From JANQOH01 sp965201115 (GTDB taxonomy: Bacteria; Pseudomonadota; Alphaproteobacteria; UBA7887): 64,000 bases of DNA. This document shows positions 17,763 to 25,249 of this stretch, one piece after another (position 1 is the first letter of the stretch; each line of letters starts with the position of its first letter). The DNA lies in assembly GCA_965201115.1 (NCBI GenBank), contig OZ241745.1, positions 2,232,001 through 2,296,000 of the forward strand, in the 5' to 3' direction. Made by a program: the position numbers and the translations under genes. The notes beneath the pieces were generated by a model. The model made no database searches and was not told where the DNA came from. It worked only from the letters and a program-made list of their open reading frames with translations.

Positions 17763-17933
17763 CGGGGAAAACCGATCGACGCCGACCGCCTTGGGTATTA
17801 ATCCGGGCTTGCCGCTCCGGCCGCGCCCGGGTATCCCGCCCTTGCGCCGCGGTTGCGCGCGATTTGCCGATCGAGCTTGGCCCGGCAATCGGTGCAATTT
17901 ACTCATTACTTTGCGCCGCTGGCGGGAAAACAC

Positions 17934-17962
17934 TTGACTCGGCGGAAAACTTGCGGTATGAA
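17934..17962 (+). promoter_or_regulatory. Promoter of NHLP precursor 3
   Basis: TTGACT (17934-17939), a 17-base spacer and TATGAA (17957-17962). A GTGCAATTT box is at 17892-17900. The architecture is shared with precursors 1 and 2 although the surrounding sequence has diverged. Confidence 0.55.
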
Positions 17963-18014
17963 CAGGCCAAGCAAGGCGGGCGGACCGGCCCGCGCAGGCA
18001 ATGGAGGATACGCT

Positions 18015-18404
18015 ATGAGCGCACAGACTTGGGAACCGAAGACGCCGACCCGCGAGGACGTGATCGATGGGCGGGCTTGGGTGGCGGGGTTCGCGGAACG
18101 CTACCGGGCCGATGAGGCGATCCGTCGGCGCTGCGAAAGCGGAGAGACGGCGGAGGTCGTCCTCGAGCAAGGCAAGCGGTTGCCGCCGGGCGTCGAGGCG
18201 CGGGTCGTCGAGGATACCCACGACGTGGTTCACATGGTCTTTCCGCAGGACCCGAACATGGACCTGGCCGACGACGTGCTGGTCGATGTCGCCGGAGGCA
18301 CGACGACCGGCGCGCCCGACCCCTCGACCGCCTCCTCGGTGAGCTCGCTCTCGAGCGCGCCGAGCTGCATCAGCAGCGGCGGAAGCGCCAGCAGCGCCTG
18401 CTGA
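18015..18404 (+). CDS. NHLP-type leader RiPP precursor 3
   Basis: The product has 129 residues from ATG 18015, preceded by GGAGGATACGCT. The leader is a diverged paralogue of precursors 1 and 2: RRRCESGETAEVVLEQGKR, LPPGVEARVVEDTHDVVHM, and VLVDVAGG at the end. The core begins TTTGAPDPSTASSVSS and ends SSGGSASSAC. It has two Cys and is dominated by serine, unlike the Thr/Val-richer cores of the other two. The order of duplication is probably 3 first, then the split of 1 and 2. A perfect 16-bp hairpin closes the unit. Confidence 0.75.
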   Translation: MSAQTWEPKTPTREDVIDGRAWVAGFAERYRADEAIRRRCESGETAEVVLEQGKRLPPGVEARVVEDTHDVVHMVFPQDPNMDLADDVLVDVAGGTTTGAPDPSTASSVSSLSSAPSCISSGGSASSAC

Positions 18405-18421
18405 CAACCCCGGAATCGAAC

Positions 18422-18465
18422 GCGGCCGCCCCGCCCGCCCGGCGCGACCCGGGCGGGGCGGCCGC
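18422..18465. terminator. Bidirectional hairpin between convergent genes
   Basis: Arms GCGGCCGCCCCGCCCG (18422-18437) and CGGGCGGGGCGGCCGC (18450-18465) pair perfectly around a 12-base loop. It lies between precursor 3 (+) and the M20 hydrolase (-). There is no T-run on either strand. Confidence 0.6.
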
Positions 18466-18479
18466 CGATTGACGTCCCG

Positions 18480-19733
18480 CTATCGCGGCGGCTCGTTCGC
18501 CTTTTCGACAACGGCGCGCAGCAGGACCCCGGCGCCCAGGGCGGCGTGATCGGCGGCCATCGACTCGGCCTCGTTGTGGCTGACGCCGCCGAGGCAGGGA
18601 ACGAAGATCATGGCGGCGGGGCAGACGCGGGCGAGGCAGCCGGCGTCGTGCCCCGCCCCCGAGACGATGCGGCGGCTCGCCGCGCCGAGCGAAGCGGCGG
18701 CGCGGCGCACCGCGTCCATGCAATCGGCATCGAACGCGATGGGCGGCGAGCGCCATATTTCGGTCATGCGCGCGCAAAGGCCGCGGTCGCGCCGCAGCGC
18801 GGCAACCTCGGCCTCCAACTCCGCGGCCATCGCATCGAGCATCGCGTCGTCGGGGTGACGCAGATCGATCCCCAGCGCGGCGCGGCCGGGGATCGTATTG
18901 CGCGAATTCGGAAAGACGCGGAACTCGCCGACGGTCGCGCGGCCGTCCGGCCCCCGCGCGCGGGCGATGCGCTCCGCCGCCGCGACGATGCGCGCCGCGC
19001 CGGCGAGCGCGTCCTTGCGCGCCTCCATCGGCGTCGTGCCCGCGTGGCTTTCGGCGCCAGGGATTTCGCAATCGAGCCAGCGGATGCCCTGGATGCCGGT
19101 CACGACGCCGATGGGAATGCTCTCGGCTTCCAGCACCGGCCCCTGCTCGATATGCGCCTCGAAATACGCATGGAAGTCGCGCCCGCCCGGCGCCGCGCCG
19201 CCGGCGCGGCCGATGGCGGCGAGCGCTTCCCCAACCGTTTCCCCGCCGCCCGCTTCGGACTGCGCGAGCGCGGCGTCCAACCCCAACAGGCCCGCGTGGA
19301 CGGCGGACCCCATCATCGCCGGCGGGAACCGCGCGCCTTCTTCATTGGTCCAGTTCGCGACCTCTACGGGGCGGAGCGTTTCCGCGTTGGCGTCGTTCAG
19401 GGCGCGCACGACTTCGAGCGCGGCCAGAACGCCGTAGGCGCCATCGTATTTGCCGCCCGTGGGCTGGCTGTCGAGATGGCTGCCCACCGCTACGGGCGCG
19501 AGCGAATCGTCGCGCCCCGGACGGCGGGCAAACATGTTGCCGATGGCGTCGGTCGCGACCGCGCAGCCGGCGGCCCCGGCCCAGCGCGCGAAGGTTTCGC
19601 GGGCGCGGCGGTCTTCTTCCGTGAGGGCGAGGCGGCGCACGCCGCCTTTCGGCGTCGCGCCGATTTGCGCGAGTTCGGCCAGCGAACGCCAAAGGCGATC
19701 GCCATCGACGGCGGGGGCGCGGGAGACGTTCAT
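18480..19733 (-). CDS. Zn-dependent M20 hydrolase (N-carbamoyl-amino-acid hydrolase / allantoate amidohydrolase family)
   Basis: The product has 417 residues from ATG 19731-19733. It hydrolyses a C-N amide bond of carbamoyl- or ureido-type substrates. Di-metal site motifs are present: VAVGSHLDSQPTGGKYDGAY, WTNEEGARF, HAYFEAHIEQGPVLE, SGAGHDAG and GGVSHNEAE. The lid domain in the middle carries PGAESHAGTTPMEARKDAL. Hydantoinase-type carbamoylases and allantoate hydrolases share this layout and cannot be told apart by eye. It may work with the amidase downstream on the same strand in nitrogen salvage, but a 203-base gap and an unrelated gene separate it from the next open frame. Confidence 0.88.
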   Translation of the reverse strand: MNVSRAPAVDGDRLWRSLAELAQIGATPKGGVRRLALTEEDRRARETFARWAGAAGCAVATDAIGNMFARRPGRDDSLAPVAVGSHLDSQPTGGKYDGAYGVLAALEVVRALNDANAETLRPVEVANWTNEEGARFPPAMMGSAVHAGLLGLDAALAQSEAGGGETVGEALAAIGRAGGAAPGGRDFHAYFEAHIEQGPVLEAESIPIGVVTGIQGIRWLDCEIPGAESHAGTTPMEARKDALAGAARIVAAAERIARARGPDGRATVGEFRVFPNSRNTIPGRAALGIDLRHPDDAMLDAMAAELEAEVAALRRDRGLCARMTEIWRSPPIAFDADCMDAVRRAAASLGAASRRIVSGAGHDAGCLARVCPAAMIFVPCLGGVSHNEAESMAADHAALGAGVLLRAVVEKANEPPR

Positions 19734-19940
19734 CCGTAACTCCGTTCCGGCTCGGCAACGCCTCGCGGCGCGCGGGCGCGCCGGCATCCTGTACCGGGGG
19801 TCATCGATGTCGACCGTTCCGGGACTGCCTCCCGGGATGCGGTTCCCGACCGGTCCGCGCCGGTAACCCCCGGCGCCTGGGCGCTCGCGTTTCCAGGTCG
19901 CCGCGCCGGGAACGCGGTCGTCCCCGTCCGGCGGCTCGTA

Positions 19941-20381
19941 TCAGGACTTCGGATCGGAGCGCGACGGGTCGCCGGCGCGGTTATTCGGGGCGGTGCGCTC
20001 GATTAGCGTCTCGATTCCCCGCATTGTCTCGGCGTGCCGTTCGGCGTTGGCCTTCATGGCTTCCGCGTGCCGTTCGGCGTTGGCTCTCATGGCTTCCGCG
20101 TGCCGTTCGGCGTTGGCCTTCATGGTCGCCTCGTGAGCCTTCATGGTCGCCTCATGAGCCTTCATGGTCGCCTCATGAGCCTTCATGGCCTCGGCGTGCC
20201 GTTCGGCGTGGACCTTCATGGTGTCGTTGTGCCGCCGTTCGGCGAGCATTGTCTGACGATCGCGGCCGGCGTTGGCGCGATTCATCATCCACAGGCCGAC
20301 CGCCAGCAGCAGGCACTGGGTCGCCGTGAGGACCAGGGCGATGTAACGGGTCGTAAGCGTAGCGGCTTGGTATTCGTCCAT
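19941..20381 (-). CDS. Membrane-anchored protein with tandem MKAHEAT and AERHAEAM repeats
   Basis: The product has 146 residues from ATG 20379-20381. One membrane helix (RYIALVLTATQCLLLAVGLW, about residues 12-31) is followed by a charged helical region. There the heptad MKAHEAT occurs three times and an 11-residue unit around NAERHAEAM occurs several times; the repetition is also plain at the DNA level. A coiled coil in the cytoplasm or periplasm is likely. No family was recognised. Copy number of such repeats can vary by slippage. It sits between an M20 hydrolase and an amidase without obvious link. Confidence 0.65.
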   Translation of the reverse strand: MDEYQAATLTTRYIALVLTATQCLLLAVGLWMMNRANAGRDRQTMLAERRHNDTMKVHAERHAEAMKAHEATMKAHEATMKAHEATMKANAERHAEAMRANAERHAEAMKANAERHAETMRGIETLIERTAPNNRAGDPSRSDPKS

Positions 20382-20583
20382 CGAGAAGTTGTCTCCGGAT
20401 GCGCGGCGTGCGGGCGCGATTGTCAGCGCGCGGGGCGCGCGCGTCAACGATCCCTCCGGCGCTCAGGCCTCGATGCCGCCCGTCCCGGCGGCCGCCATGC
20501 GCTCCCGGTACATGGCGATTCGCTCGATCGAGCGCGTTTTTTTCGATCCGGGGCCGTGCGCGCGCGTTGCCGCCGTCGCACGG

Positions 20584-22011
20584 TTACGGGCGAGACGCCC
20601 GTATGCCGGCGGGGCGGCGGCGGGCGCCGGGTTCGGCGGCTTCATGGGCGGCGCAGGCGCGCAGGACCGCCGCGTCGTCGTACATCGGGCCGATGACCTG
20701 CAGGCCCACCGGCAGGCCGGCGGCGGTGAAGCCGCACGGGACCGACGCCGCCGGGTTGCGCGCGAGGTTGATGGGGAAGGTAAACGGCGTCCAGCGCAGC
20801 GGCTCGGCGGCGTAGGATTCGTCGGGCCACGGCCGCGCCGCGGCGAAAGCCGGGATCGGCATGGTGGGGGACAGCAGCAGGTCGAAGCGCTCGAACAGGC
20901 CGGCGAGCGCGAGCCCCACCGCCGCGCGCTCCGTTTCCGCGCGCTTGACCGCCAGGCCGTCGAGCGCGCGCCCGGCCTCGGCGTATGCGCGCAGCGAGCC
21001 TTCGAGCATGGCGGATTTTTCGGGCCCGAGATCGTCCTCGAGTTTCGCGGCGCCGATGCGCCAATGGACCAGAAAGACCGCGCCGGGTTCGTGCGGCCAC
21101 CGCGGCTCGACCTCCTCCACCGCGGCGCCGAGATCCTCGAAGCGGCGCGCGGCGGCGGCGGCGAGCGCCTCGACCTCGGGGTCGAGACGGACATCGGGCA
21201 TGCCGAGCGTGCGGCTCCAGCCGATGGTCATGCCGCGGACGCCGCGCTCGAGGCCGCGGAGATAATCCGCGCCGTCGTGCGGCAGGGCGTACCAGTCGCG
21301 CGAATCGGGCTCGGCGATAGCGTTGAGCATCAGCGCCGCGTCGGCGACCGTGCGCGCCATCGGCCCCACATGCGAGAGCGCGGCGAACGGGCTGGGCGGC
21401 CACGACGGCACGCGGCCGAACGTGGGCTTGAGGCCGAACACGCCGGCGAACGAGGCGGGAATGCGAATCGACCCGCCGCCGTCGGTGCCGACGGCAAGCG
21501 GGCCGAGGCCGGCGGCGAGCGCCGCGCTCGCGCCGCCCGACGACCCGCCGGGGGTCTTGTCCAAATCCCACGGGTTGCGCGTAACGCCGGAAACGGGGCT
21601 GTCGGTAACGCCCTTGTGGCCGTATTCGGGCGTCGTCGTCTTGCCGAGGATCGTGGCGCCGTGCTCGCGCAGCCGCGCGGCGACGGGCGCGTCGTCGCTC
21701 CACTCGCCATCCGGATCGACGGCGGGGGAGCCGCGCAGGGTGGGCCATCCCGCGCACAACACCAGGTCCTTGACCGAGACCGGAACGCCGTCGAGGGGGC
21801 CGAGCGGCTCGCCTTTCGCCCACCGCTCCGCGGAGGCGCAGGCGTCCCGCAGCGTGCGCTCGGGATCGACATGAACGAAAGCGTTGACCGTGGGTTGCAG
21901 GCGCTCGATTCGCGCCAGCAGCGCGTCGGCCAGCTCCACGGGCGAGAGCGACCTGCCGCGGAAACGCGCGGCGGCCTCCGCGGCGGAAAGCCATGCGAGT
22001 TCGTCGGTCAT
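20584..22011 (-). CDS. Amidase signature family hydrolase
   Basis: The product has 475 residues and carries the Ser-cisSer-Lys triad. The lysine is in GVPVSVKDLV, and the serines are in the Gly/Ser block KTPGGSSGGASAALAAG, with the GTDGGGSIRIPASFAGVFGL segment behind it (listed here in two parts, GTDGGGSIR and IPASFAGVFGL). Family members include GatA, aryl and indole-acetamide amidases. No gatB or gatC is adjacent, so a free catabolic amidase is more likely than the tRNA amidotransferase subunit. The start ATG 22009-22011 overlaps the preceding small open frame by ATGA. Confidence 0.9.
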   Translation of the reverse strand: MTDELAWLSAAEAAARFRGRSLSPVELADALLARIERLQPTVNAFVHVDPERTLRDACASAERWAKGEPLGPLDGVPVSVKDLVLCAGWPTLRGSPAVDPDGEWSDDAPVAARLREHGATILGKTTTPEYGHKGVTDSPVSGVTRNPWDLDKTPGGSSGGASAALAAGLGPLAVGTDGGGSIRIPASFAGVFGLKPTFGRVPSWPPSPFAALSHVGPMARTVADAALMLNAIAEPDSRDWYALPHDGADYLRGLERGVRGMTIGWSRTLGMPDVRLDPEVEALAAAAARRFEDLGAAVEEVEPRWPHEPGAVFLVHWRIGAAKLEDDLGPEKSAMLEGSLRAYAEAGRALDGLAVKRAETERAAVGLALAGLFERFDLLLSPTMPIPAFAAARPWPDESYAAEPLRWTPFTFPINLARNPAASVPCGFTAAGLPVGLQVIGPMYDDAAVLRACAAHEAAEPGARRRPAGIRASRP

Positions 22012-22277
22012 GCGCGCGTTTCTCCCTGTTTCCCGCCCCGTTTCGCGGCGGCGGCGGCGGCGCCTAGGGGATAGCTGCGCGCCATGCCGGGCGCCGGGTC
22101 CATATGCGCGCCGCGGGGCGGGATGGGGTAGCGCGGGCCGGCTTTCGACAGCCCCTCCAGGCCCTCGACGGCGCGCGCGGGTTCGCCGGGCGGCAACGCG
22201 ATCGGCAGTTCGTCGCCAGCCATTTCCCGCGGCGCCGCCGTGGATATGTCGTAGCCCTCGCCGTTCGCGCCCAGCAT
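22008..22277 (-). CDS. Hypothetical protein coupled to the amidase
   Basis: The product has 89 residues if it starts at ATG 22275-22277. A longer frame, with its first possible start at 22370, would run into the start of the divergent SoxYZ gene. Its stop overlaps the amidase start by ATGA, which is the main argument that it is real. The sequence (GEGYDISTAAPREMAGDELP, later RYPIPPRGAHMDP) matches no family I know. It contains no membrane segment. It could also be chance coding in GC-rich DNA. Confidence 0.35.
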   Translation of the reverse strand: MLGANGEGYDISTAAPREMAGDELPIALPPGEPARAVEGLEGLSKAGPRYPIPPRGAHMDPAPGMARSYPLGAAAAAAKRGGKQGETRA

Positions 22278-22368
22278 GTCTTCAATGCTCCGGCCGTTTG
22301 CATTGCGCCGCGCATACGCTACAAGGGGGCGGCTTGCGGGCGCAACCGCCCAGGGGAGGATTCGGAAC

Positions 22369-23160
22369 ATGACCGGACGATTTATCGGACGATGCGTTGC
22401 GGCGCTGGCGGCGCCGTTGCTGGCGTGGGGGGCCGCGGCGGGCGCCGGGGAGCGCGCGCTCGATCCGCTCGGTTCGCCGATATGGGCCGGCCTGGTGGAG
22501 ACCGAACTCGGCGGCGGGCCGGTCGTCTATGGCGGCGGGTTGCACCTCGCCATGCCGGACACGGTGGACGACCCGTTCAGCGTTCCGGTGATGATCAAGC
22601 TCACGCGCGGCTTCGGCAAGGTCGCGGAGCTCGTGCTGTTCGCCGAAAACAACCCCATACAGACGGCGGTGCGAATCGTCCCGCACCGTTTCATCCAAGC
22701 GGTGGGCTTCGATATCCGGCTCGAGGGGTCGGGGCCGGTGCGCGCCGCGGCGATGGACGCCGAGGGCGTATGGCATGTCGTTCACAAGCGCGTAAGCGTC
22801 CTCACGCCGGGCGGATGCTCGGCGCCCGGCGGCGCGACCGCCGGCAATATCGGCGAGATCGCGGTACGCCAGTTCGACCGCGCCGGCGGCGCAAGCCGCG
22901 TCAAGCTCAGGATCAACCACCCGATGGACACCGGCCTGGTCGTCGCCGACAACGGAGACGCCGTGCCCGCCTATTACATCGAACGGGTAGAGCTGGCGGA
23001 CGAGAGCGGCGCGATCGCGACGCTGGCGACGCGCGCGGCGCTGGCGAGCGACCCGGTCTTTCTCTTCGACCTCCCGGAGGGAAGGCGCGAGGTCCGCGTC
23101 TTGGCGGAAGACAGCGCGGGCCTGCGTTTCGAGACCGCATTCGCCGAGCCCGCTACGTAA
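22369..23160 (+). CDS. SoxYZ-like carrier protein 1 (quinoprotein-associated type)
   Basis: The product has 263 residues from ATG 22369 behind GGGGAGGA. A signal peptide is present (VAALAAPLLAWGAAAGAGER). The layout is a fused SoxY-like plus SoxZ-like protein: LDPLGSPIWAGLVET opens the first domain and VLTPGGCSAPGG holds the single conserved cysteine. The second domain starts around VKLRINHPMDTGL. Proteins of this type sit next to PQQ-dependent dehydrogenases as periplasmic carriers. A paralogue follows directly and then an MBL hydrolase; the dehydrogenase itself is not in the window. Confidence 0.8.
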   Translation: MTGRFIGRCVAALAAPLLAWGAAAGAGERALDPLGSPIWAGLVETELGGGPVVYGGGLHLAMPDTVDDPFSVPVMIKLTRGFGKVAELVLFAENNPIQTAVRIVPHRFIQAVGFDIRLEGSGPVRAAAMDAEGVWHVVHKRVSVLTPGGCSAPGGATAGNIGEIAVRQFDRAGGASRVKLRINHPMDTGLVVADNGDAVPAYYIERVELADESGAIATLATRAALASDPVFLFDLPEGRREVRVLAEDSAGLRFETAFAEPAT

Positions 23161-23222
23161 CCGGCGCGGCGCCGGCGGTCCCGGGAGCGTCGGCGGCGCC
23201 AACCTTGAGGAGACAGCGAACG

Positions 23223-23993
23223 ATGTTGCGAATTTTCGTTTTCGCGGCCGCGGCGGCCTGGATCGCCGCCGGGCCCGCCGGCGCGGCCGACCGCGACCCT
23301 CTCGATTCGCCCATCTGGGCCGATATCGTGGAAACCGAACTGGCGGGCGCGCCGGTCGTGTACGACGACGCGGTGCGGCTCGCGATGCCGGACTGGGTGG
23401 AGGAGCCGCACAGCGTTCCGCTGGTGGTCAAACTGCGCGGCGGCGGCGCCGGGTTCGAGGAAATCGCGGTGTTCGCGGAAGACAACCCGATTCGCGCCGC
23501 GGCGCGCATCGTCCCCTTCCGCCCCATCGAGGCGGTGGGCATGAACATCCGCCTCGAGCGCTCGACCGCCGTCCGCGCCGCCGCGCTCGACCGCGACGGC
23601 GTCTGGCATGTCGCGCAAACCGAGGTGACGGTCAACAGCCCCGGCGGCTGCTCGACCCTGCCCGGCGGCGCGGCCTCGGCGCTGGGCGACATCGCGCTCA
23701 AGCGGTTCGACCGCGCCGGCGGCGCGAGCCGGCTCCGAATGCGCATATCCCATCCCATGCATACGGGGTTCGCAACCGACGACGCCGGCGAGATTATCGC
23801 CGCATATCATGTCGAGAGCGTGGAAGTGGAGGACGAGCGCGGCGCGCTGGCCGAGATCGCCGCCTGGGCCGCGCTGTCGCACGATCCGGTGTTCCAGTTC
23901 GACCTCGCGGAGCGGCCCGAGGCGGTGCGCGTGACCGCGCGCGACACGGCGGGGCTGATCTTCGAGGGGGCGGTTCCGGCGCCTTCGATGTAG
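23223..23993 (+). CDS. SoxYZ-like carrier protein 2
   Basis: The product has 256 residues from ATG 23223, with GAGGAGAC upstream. It is a paralogue of the preceding gene with the same two-domain order. A signal peptide (FAAAAAWIAAGPAGAADR), LDSPIWADIVETELAG, the cysteine in NSPGGCSTLPGG, and the SoxZ-like part from RMRISHPMHTG are visible. The two copies share most structural residues but differ in many surface positions, so they may carry different substrates or form a heteromer. Periplasmic location is inferred from the signals. Confidence 0.8.
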   Translation: MLRIFVFAAAAAWIAAGPAGAADRDPLDSPIWADIVETELAGAPVVYDDAVRLAMPDWVEEPHSVPLVVKLRGGGAGFEEIAVFAEDNPIRAAARIVPFRPIEAVGMNIRLERSTAVRAAALDRDGVWHVAQTEVTVNSPGGCSTLPGGAASALGDIALKRFDRAGGASRLRMRISHPMHTGFATDDAGEIIAAYHVESVEVEDERGALAEIAAWAALSHDPVFQFDLAERPEAVRVTARDTAGLIFEGAVPAPSM

Positions 23994-24031
23994 CGCGCCC
24001 AACGCGGGCGGCGGCGCGGAAGCCCGGAACC

Positions 24032-24970
24032 GTGCGCGCCGCGCGCGCCCTCATGGGTCTCGCCCTGGCGGCGCCCGGCGCGGCGGCGCAATCCTACGGC
24101 CTCCAGCCCGAGGAGATCGCCCCCGGCGTCTTCGTCATGTGGGGCGCGCAAGAAGAAGTCTCGCCGCGCAACGGCGCGAATATCGCCAATATCGGCTTTA
24201 TCGCCGGCCAAAACAGCGTGCTGGCGGTGGATACCGGCCCGACGCGGATTTACGCCGAGGAAATGCTCGCCGCGATCGCGCGCGCTGCCGGCAAACCCGT
24301 GAGCCACGCGGCGATCACGCACCACCATTTCGACCATGCGTTCGGCATTCCCGTCTTTCGCGCCGCGGGGGCCGAGGTTGTCATGCATGCCCGCGCGGCG
24401 CCGTGGCTGGCGCGCGAAGGCGCCGCCGTGCTCGAGAACATCGCGGCGCTTGCCGGGCCGGAGTGGACGGAGGGAACGGAGCCCGGCCCGCCGGACCGTC
24501 TCGTGAGCGCCGGCATGGAAGTGGACCTCGGCGGCCGCGTCGTGAAGATCGAGGCGTTCGAGAACGGCCACACAGCGGGCGATCTGGCCGTATTCGACCG
24601 CGCGACGGGGGTCCTGTTCGCGGGCGATCTCGTATTCCACGGGCGCGCGCCGTCGCTGCCGCATGCCGACGCCGCGGCCTGGCAGGCGCAGCTTGCGGCG
24701 CTTGCGGCGCGCGACTGGCGCATTCTCGTCCCGGGCCACGGGCCGGCGATTCGCGGCCCCGGGCCGCTCGAGCGCATGGCGGCGTATTTGGGTTTCGTCC
24801 ACCGCCACGCCTCATGCGCGTGGGCGCGCGGCGACAGCCGCGCCGAGGCGCTGGAGGTCGAGCTGCCCGAGGCGCATGAGGGGCTCGCGCTGGTGCAGCG
24901 CGAGTTCCAGCGCTCCGTATTTCAGCTGTGGCGCAAATTCGAGACGCGCGAACCGCCGCCCTGCGATTGA
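24032..24970 (+). CDS. MBL-fold metallohydrolase, quinoprotein relay type
   Basis: The product has 312 residues from GTG 24032, with a signal-like N-terminus (ALMGLALAAPGAAAQ). The metallo-beta-lactamase zinc motif is HHHFDHAFG near residue 92. Later ligands are in FENGHTAGD, FAGDLVFHGRAP and VPGHGP. SoxH-like hydrolases with this domain are encoded beside SoxYZ-like carriers in quinoprotein systems, which fits its position 38 bases after the second carrier. It probably acts on a group bound to the carrier cysteine in the periplasm; the actual reaction is not known. Confidence 0.82.
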   Translation: MRAARALMGLALAAPGAAAQSYGLQPEEIAPGVFVMWGAQEEVSPRNGANIANIGFIAGQNSVLAVDTGPTRIYAEEMLAAIARAAGKPVSHAAITHHHFDHAFGIPVFRAAGAEVVMHARAAPWLAREGAAVLENIAALAGPEWTEGTEPGPPDRLVSAGMEVDLGGRVVKIEAFENGHTAGDLAVFDRATGVLFAGDLVFHGRAPSLPHADAAAWQAQLAALAARDWRILVPGHGPAIRGPGPLERMAAYLGFVHRHASCAWARGDSRAEALEVELPEAHEGLALVQREFQRSVFQLWRKFETREPPPCD

Positions 24971-25086
24971 GGTTCGCGCCCCGGTAGCGCTCGCCCCGGA
25001 CATCCCGGCCGTCGCGCCGAAGGCGCGAAAGGGGCGGAAGCCGCGCCGTTCCGCGCGCGGGCGGCGCGGCTTCCGTGTTTTCCCCG

Positions 25087-25249
25087 GTGTCTGTACCGAA
25101 ATGCTTGCCCCGCCGAAGGCGGGGCCCGGGACCGCGGGCATCCTGCCCGCACGTTCCCGCAAGGCGCGATGTCGGCAGGGAAGCGCAAGCGGACAAGACG
25201 CCCGCCGGTCCCTGCCGAACCGATAACCGCCGAATTCCGGTACAGATTC
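25087..25249. repeat. 163-bp inverted-repeat element, full copy 1
   Basis: The ends are GTGTCTGTACCGAAAT on the left and ATTCCGGTACAGATTC on the right. The inside has two hairpins, CCCCGCC-GAA-GGCGGGG and GCGGGCA-TCC-TGCCCGC. The right end touches the stop codon (25250-25252) of the winged-helix gene. The stretch from 24971 to 25086 has no gene. Confidence 0.8.

Noticed and set aside
20584..22011. GatA subunit of the tRNA amidotransferase
   Set aside because: gatB and gatC are not adjacent, and the C-terminal part fits general amidases equally well.
18480..22011. Single nitrogen-salvage operon of M20 hydrolase and amidase
   Set aside because: The two genes are separated by an unrelated repeat-containing membrane-protein gene and gaps over 200 bases. 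Co-transcription is not supported.
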